DNA of 8,666 nt. Origin: Anaerolineaceae bacterium. GTDB lineage: Bacteria; Chloroflexota; Anaerolineae; Anaerolineales; Anaerolineaceae. The translations under genes and the position numbers were made by a program. Of this stretch, positions 5,237 to 8,666 are shown piece after piece. The stretch lies in NCBI GenBank assembly GCA_011620465.1, contig WOZC01000078.1:12151-20816 (forward strand), in the 5' to 3' direction. The notes beneath the pieces are model-generated. The model was given only the letters and a program-made list of their open reading frames with translations. It was not told the origin of the DNA and did not search any database. The stretch's first letter is position 1; each line of letters begins with the position of its first letter.

Positions 5237-7476
5237 GCTAACTCCGCCTCACTGAGTTGAGAACTGGCAATTTCCTGGTAGGTCTTACAGGTTTGCATCA
5301 ACTCACTATGCTTGCCTTTTCCTACCATGCGCCCTTTGTCTATAACCAGGATTTGATCCGACAGTTTGGCTGTCGATACCCGCTGCGTGACCACAAGCAG
5401 GGTGCTGTCACTCAGCTTTTGACTGATTGCCTGCCTTAAGGCTGCATCCGTTTTGAAATCGAGTGCTGAGAAGGTATCGTCGAAGATAAACACCGGTGGT
5501 TTCTTGATTACCGCCCTGGCAATCGACAGCCGTTGTTTTTGTCCTCCTGAAAGGTTGGTACCTCCCTGGGAAATTTCCATATTCAAACCGTCTTCATCCA
5601 TACTAACAAAATCTTCTGCCTGGGAAATTTGAATTGCTTCGAGCATCTCTTCTACGCTGGCACCAGGTTTTCCTACTTGAAGGTTACTGGCAACAGTGCC
5701 GGTGAAAAGGAGACCTATCTGAGGCGCATACCCGATTTGATCACGTAATTCCTGTTGTGTGAGGTCGCGAATGTCGATCCCATCCAGCGTGATTGCGCCC
5801 TTGGACACGTCGAAAAAGCGTGGGAGAAGGTTGATCAGTGTAGACTTGCCAGAACCGGTTGAACCGATAATGGCAGTCACCTTACCTGGCTCTGCTTTGA
5901 AACTGATATCATGCAGAACATCCTCTTCAGCGTCAGAGTATTTGAAATCAACATCATGGAATTCTACCAACCCTCTGATAGGCTCAGCCAGCTCTTTTGG
6001 TTTCTGAGGGTCGGCAATAACAATGGGTGTTTCCAGAACGTCAGCGATGCGATCAGCCGAGACGGCGGCACGCGGAAGAAATATGAAAAGCAAGGAAAGC
6101 ATCATAAATGAGGAGAAAATTTGCATCGAATATTGCATGAATGCAATCAAGCTGCCAACCTGCAGCGCACTTTGAGCAACAAAACGAGCTCCAACGCCAA
6201 TGATCAGAACCTGCCCTGCCAGCATGACCAGGTTCATCAACGGCATAACAAATGCCATTGCTCTGCCAACAAAGACCTGATTTTCAGTAACATCAGTGTT
6301 GGCTTTATCGAAACGTTTTTCTTCGAAACTTTGTTTGTTAAATGCTCTAACCACCATCAGACCCGATAGGTTTTCGCGCATCACCAGGTTCAGACGGTCG
6401 ATTAGCTCCTGGATAATCTTAAATTTGGGCAGGACGATGACAAACGGGATCATGATCACAATCAGAAGTGATCCTACCACCAGGGCAATGGTCCACCACA
6501 TACCAGGGCTTTTATCGAGGGCATAGATGATGCCCAGCGTGCCGATCATTGGTGCCTGGACTGCCATCCTGATCAACATGAACACCACCATCTGCACCTG
6601 GCTAACATCATTGGTCGTGCGGGTTATGAGAGAAGCGGTCGAAAACTTATCAAATTCAGCGGTTGTGAAGTTTTCCACCTTGGTGAAGATTCCCGAACGA
6701 ACATCTCTGGCGACGCCTGCAGCAGTTTGGGAAGCGAGATAACTGACGATCAGGGAAGCAATTAGCCCAATCACTGCCACGAGGATCATGCGCAGACCTA
6801 CATTGAGAATGTATTGGTTTTGGGTCTTTTGTATATCCATCCCAAGCCGGGTGTATTCCGCCGTGATAGAAGAGATGGTCAGCTGATGCAAGATGGAACC
6901 TTCCAGAGAAGAGAAGCGGTCTGTGACTGCCTTTACCAGAGATGCTTTCTGTTCAGCCGGCATAGCTTGTAACAATTGTTCGAGGCTGACACCCTGGGGG
7001 ATATTCATCATTTGTGTCTGCAGGCTCTCTCCCAATAGCTGTTTAGCCTGGTCAGGGTTGTTTTGAACCAAATTGACTGCCTGGATAAAGATTAGCGGTT
7101 TGGCGACCAGGGTTTCGAGAGTCTGTTTGCTTGCATCATCCAGAGTTTTAATCACATAAACCGGCTCATTTTGCAGTGCTGGAATTTGCTCGAGAAGGGT
7201 TATTGCCCGCTCTGAACCTGGTTCTACCAGTTCGTAATCAGCCAGGACTGCCTCGTAGTCCTGCGCACTTTGCAATAGTTGCAGGCTCCGCATCGTCTCT
7301 TTACTGATGGCCTCTGGTGCGCCACTTTCAATGCCATGCTGCTGTATGCCGACGTCAATGATTTGCGAGAGAAGATCGGGCAGCGAGAGGTCTGATGCGG
7401 CAACCACGACGACCATGACAATGGCGAAGAGGATGCTTTTCCAATATGGAAGAATGTATTTTTTAAGTCTTAGCAT
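5233..7476 (-). CDS. ABC exporter subunit, degenerate site, with large outer insertion (TM287-like)
   Basis: A 747-residue half-transporter, about 150 residues longer than a standard one. Membrane helices lie at about 14-30, 223-248, 298-320, 326-350, 405-430 and 440-466. The extra length is a hydrophilic, mostly helical segment (about 31-222) between helices 1 and 2, which the fold places outside the cytoplasm. ATPase motifs are Walker A GSTGSGKST (538-546), Gln586 in YAPQ, canonical signature LSGGQ (642-646), and Walker B VFIFDD (662-667) with Asp667 where the catalytic Glu should be. D-loop SALD follows, and Gln698 (VVTQR) replaces the switch His. These defects complement those of the 631-aa subunit. 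Together they predict one degenerate site (Walker motifs from here, signature from the partner) and one active site. The gene starts 3 bp after the marR stop. The nearest ribosome-binding-like AGGTGA lies inside the end of marR, so translation may be coupled. The fold and role are secure; the substrate is unknown. Confidence 0.93.
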   Translation of the reverse strand: MLRLKKYILPYWKSILFAIVMVVVVAASDLSLPDLLSQIIDVGIQQHGIESGAPEAISKETMRSLQLLQSAQDYEAVLADYELVEPGSERAITLLEQIPALQNEPVYVIKTLDDASKQTLETLVAKPLIFIQAVNLVQNNPDQAKQLLGESLQTQMMNIPQGVSLEQLLQAMPAEQKASLVKAVTDRFSSLEGSILHQLTISSITAEYTRLGMDIQKTQNQYILNVGLRMILVAVIGLIASLIVSYLASQTAAGVARDVRSGIFTKVENFTTAEFDKFSTASLITRTTNDVSQVQMVVFMLIRMAVQAPMIGTLGIIYALDKSPGMWWTIALVVGSLLIVIMIPFVIVLPKFKIIQELIDRLNLVMRENLSGLMVVRAFNKQSFEEKRFDKANTDVTENQVFVGRAMAFVMPLMNLVMLAGQVLIIGVGARFVAQSALQVGSLIAFMQYSMQIFSSFMMLSLLFIFLPRAAVSADRIADVLETPIVIADPQKPKELAEPIRGLVEFHDVDFKYSDAEEDVLHDISFKAEPGKVTAIIGSTGSGKSTLINLLPRFFDVSKGAITLDGIDIRDLTQQELRDQIGYAPQIGLLFTGTVASNLQVGKPGASVEEMLEAIQISQAEDFVSMDEDGLNMEISQGGTNLSGGQKQRLSIARAVIKKPPVFIFDDTFSALDFKTDAALRQAISQKLSDSTLLVVTQRVSTAKLSDQILVIDKGRMVGKGKHSELMQTCKTYQEIASSQLSEAELA

Positions 7477-7479
7477 AAG

Positions 7480-7950
7480 TTATTTTTCACCTTGAAGGGA
7501 AGATTGTTTTTTTGTAGATTGTAATAAAGCGTATTTCTCGAGAATAATCCGATTGGATTCTTTGATCACCGGCATTTCTTCGGGTTTAATGGTTTCTGCT
7601 AATTCCTGGATCCATTGATGATGAGCGATTTTTGCTTGTGCTACCAGTGCTTTACCATCCTCAGTCAGTTCGAGCAGCTTGCCACGGCGGTCATAGGGAT
7701 TGTCTATCCTTCTCACCAGTCCTGATTGAACTAATTTGTCGATCATCTGCGAGACCGCTGGGTTGGAGATGCCTAAATAGCTTGCCAGGGCATTGATAGC
7801 CACATTTTGATTACGGTTCAAGTAAAACAAACTCATCATCTGGCTATAAGAGAGTCCGGTTTTCTGGATGAAATGAAAGCGTTCGATAATAGAAGATCGC
7901 GCGATCAAGTCTACAAGTTCAAAGAGTGATTGGAGAAATAATTCGTTCAT
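7480..7950 (-). CDS. MarR-family transcriptional regulator
   Basis: A 156-residue winged-helix regulator of normal MarR length. Helix-turn-helix residues are about 50-77 (VAINALASYLG followed by the recognition helix ISNPAVSQMIDKLVQSG). The beta-wing is at 80-98 with the family's D-x-R-like signature (NPYDRRGKLLELTEDG). Predicted N- and C-terminal helices (about 3-30 and 102-146) form the dimer interface. MarR proteins bind DNA as dimers and usually repress their own operon until a phenolic or other ligand releases them. It is the first gene of the operon, followed 3 bp later by the exporter genes. Its promoter is overlapped by a dyad that fits the size of a MarR operator, supporting autoregulation and ligand-induced efflux. 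AGGA (plus-strand TCCT at 7955-7958) lies four bases upstream of the ATG. The family call is firm; the ligand and target specificity are unknown. Confidence 0.92.
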   Translation of the reverse strand: MNELFLQSLFELVDLIARSSIIERFHFIQKTGLSYSQMMSLFYLNRNQNVAINALASYLGISNPAVSQMIDKLVQSGLVRRIDNPYDRRGKLLELTEDGKALVAQAKIAHHQWIQELAETIKPEEMPVIKESNRIILEKYALLQSTKKQSSLQGEK

Positions 7951-7965
7951 TTAATCCTGCTTAAT

Positions 7966-7983
7966 AGTTAAGAGCGGTTAACT
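7966..7983. promoter_or_regulatory. Probable MarR operator
   Basis: AGTTAA and TTAACT form a perfect 6-bp inverted repeat separated by six bases (GAGCGG), 18 bp in all, centred 24 bp upstream of the marR start. It shares three bases with the -10 hexamer and covers the expected transcription start, which is where an autorepressor would sit. Size, symmetry and AT-rich half-sites fit known MarR operators. That this MarR protein binds here is inferred from position. Confidence 0.6.
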
Positions 7984-8009
7984 TTACGACTGTTGCACTT
8001 GAAAGTCAA
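7981..8009 (-). promoter_or_regulatory. Promoter of the marR-ABC exporter operon
   Basis: Read on the minus strand, a -35 TTGACT (plus-strand 8004-8009) and a -10 TAAAGT (7981-7986) are separated by exactly 17 bp. The -35 matches consensus at five of six positions and the -10 at four of six. Transcription would start near 7974, giving a leader of about 24 nt with AGGA at the right distance from the marR ATG. A small dyad, CTTGA-ctt-TCAAG (7998-8010), overlaps the -35. Confidence 0.6.
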
Positions 8010-8060
8010 GCAAAAATACAAGAGATGGATGAGGAAGACACACTGTAGATTAATTAAGAA

Positions 8061-8080
8061 TGACAGTCAAGTGACTGTCA
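8061..8080. promoter_or_regulatory. Perfect 9-bp inverted repeat, operator or terminator stem
   Basis: TGACAGTCA and TGACTGTCA are exact reverse complements separated by AG. Each half is itself nearly symmetric (TGAC-n-GTCA), so four TGAC/GTCA quarter-sites alternate. It lies about 50 bp upstream of the marR -35. As DNA it resembles an operator for a dimeric or paired-dimer regulator. As RNA from the PTS gene it would form an eight- to nine-pair hairpin followed on the minus strand by a fairly U-rich stretch (ATTCTTAATTAAT), so a weak terminator is possible. Confidence 0.5.
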
Positions 8081-8227
8081 GTTTGTGCGTTTGACCTGTG
8101 TAAACCAGATTTCTCGCGCGATTTTTTAGTCTTATCTGGAAGTAATCAGGATTGTGGCACTTGGTGGACGGAAAATGGATTGGTTATTTCGATTCCTTGC
8201 ATTTAAATGCCCTATCAACCATCCTGG

Positions 8228-8263
8228 GCACTGTCGTCCTGAGAACAGCGAAAGATCTTCCCC
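8228..8263. repeat. Possible decayed copy of a widespread intergenic hairpin repeat
   Basis: GTCGTCCTGAG, AGCGAA and GATCTTCCCC occur in the order seen in a hairpin repeat I recall from many environmental bacterial genomes (form GTCATCCTGAGCGAAGCG followed by AAGGATCT). Here the central symmetric part has lost bases and the stem would be poor. This rests on memory of the motif, so it is tentative. Confidence 0.35.
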
Positions 8264-8279
8264 AAACGAGTACAGAAAA

Positions 8280-8666
8280 CTATTCCCCAAAATTATCCAG
8301 GAACAACTCCTTCAATTCAGCCAGGACGGCGTGTTTATCTGGACCGGTGGCTTGAAGGAACAATTCATCCCCCTGCTTTGCTCCCAGCAACATAACCGAG
8401 ATCATGCCTTTAATGAGCACTGGTTCCGTATTATTGGTTTTGTTTGTGATTGTAAGTTTGGCGTCGTGTTTTTTGACTGTTTGGATAAAAATCGCCGCAG
8501 GACGGGCATGCAAGCCAGAAGGGTTAGTGACTGTGACCAGTAGTTCAGCCGCTTCTTTGGAACCAGTCGGTTCTGCTTCCGACTCGATCATTTCGGGGGT
8601 AACTGCGGCATGAACTGGCTGTTCGCCAACGATTTGCTGTTGTTTGGCTGCGAGAGCGTTCATCGC
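8280..8666 (-). CDS. PTS phosphocarrier, C-terminal HPr domain (partial; probably DhaM-type)
   Basis: The 3' end of a gene whose frame is open through the window edge: the codon before the first Met in view (8661-8663) is Ala, so that Met is probably internal. The visible 128 residues end in an HPr domain (about 41-127, counted from that Met), with the phospho-accepting His52 in NPSGLHARPA and the following SVMLLGAKQGDE segment. The regulatory serine of Gram-positive HPr (K-Ser46-I-M-G-V-M) is Gly86 here (KGMISVM), so HPr kinase control is not expected. Upstream of the HPr fold is an acidic, Pro/Ala-rich linker (about 11-40), preceded by AMNALAAK, which resembles the end of an EIIA-like DhaM domain. 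DhaM relays phosphate from enzyme I/HPr to dihydroxyacetone kinase DhaK-DhaL. The DhaM reading is inference from the linker and from fusion precedents; other HPr fusions are possible. The HPr domain itself is clear. The gene stops with TAG. Confidence 0.8.
   Translation of the reverse strand, partial: AMNALAAKQQQIVGEQPVHAAVTPEMIESEAEPTGSKEAAELLVTVTNPSGLHARPAAIFIQTVKKHDAKLTITNKTNNTEPVLIKGMISVMLLGAKQGDELFLQATGPDKHAVLAELKELFLDNFGE

Larger units (their letters stand above)
7951..8279. other. 329-bp intergenic region upstream of marR
   Basis: This gap between two minus-strand genes holds the marR promoter and operator (7966-8009), a perfect 9-bp inverted repeat (8061-8080), a CCAGAT/ATCTGG pair (8105-8110 with 8134-8139), a 12-bp palindrome GCATTTAAATGC (8199-8210), and a possible decayed intergenic repeat (8228-8263). 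I see no convincing gene. Open frames on the plus strand from 8152 and 8154 have no ribosome binding site and run antisense into the PTS gene. Confidence 0.6.

Noticed and set aside
8114..8127. TCGCGCGA followed by six T's as a plus-strand terminator
   Set aside because: The gapless 8-bp palindrome leaves no room for a hairpin loop, and there is no plus-strand gene upstream to terminate.
8152..8543. Plus-strand open frames of 67 and 129 codons
   Set aside because: No ribosome binding sites, no recognisable product, and they run antisense through the clear HPr domain.

Overview
The window looks like a chromosomal segment of a mesophilic, moderate-GC bacterium, most plausibly a Chloroflexota (Anaerolineae-type) genome. 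This is inferred from a mevalonate-pathway decarboxylase of the form carrying YWGNRD in place of YWGKRD, a DhaM-type HPr-domain protein, and the general look of the proteins. No rRNA or other lineage marker is present, so the taxonomic guess is soft. Nearly all of the window is ordinary, tightly packed coding sequence. The unusual structure sits in two intergenic regions.

Layout, left to right. Positions 147-1280 (+): a two-gene unit, a small TfoX N-terminal-domain protein followed 15 bp later by a membrane-anchored coiled-coil protein of unknown function. Positions 1287-2270 (-): a diphosphomevalonate/phosphomevalonate decarboxylase, convergent with the previous gene across only 6 bp. Positions 2426-3124 (+): deoxyribose-phosphate aldolase (deoC), divergent from the decarboxylase. 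Positions 3142-3304: a 163-bp element built from four alternating copies of GATTGA/TCAATC. It folds on paper into a perfectly closed four-way junction that can switch between two pairings. Positions 3341-7950 (-): a three-gene operon reading right to left, a MarR-type regulator, then the two subunits of a heterodimeric ABC exporter (747 aa and 631 aa), with a 3-bp gap and then an ATGA stop/start overlap. Positions 7951-8279: an intergenic region with a good marR promoter overlapped by a MarR-like operator dyad, a separate perfect 9-bp inverted repeat, and a probable decayed intergenic repeat. Positions 8280-8666 (-): the 3' end of a PTS-type gene whose C-terminal domain is an HPr fold lacking the regulatory serine.

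How the parts work together. The MarR protein probably represses its own operon by covering the -10 region, and a small-molecule ligand would release it to induce the exporter. The two exporter subunits carry complementary defects (Asp for the catalytic Glu and Gln for the switch His in the 747-aa subunit; VSAGQ for LSGGQ in the 631-aa subunit). This predicts one degenerate and one consensus ATP site, as in TM287/288-type transporters. The isoprenoid decarboxylase, deoC and the PTS fragment are metabolic genes with no evident functional link to the exporter or to one another.

The strongest candidate for something undescribed is the four-arm element at 3142-3304. Its arms differ in sequence yet each stays perfectly complementary, its two alternative folds contain the same number of base pairs, and its ends are TA dinucleotides.
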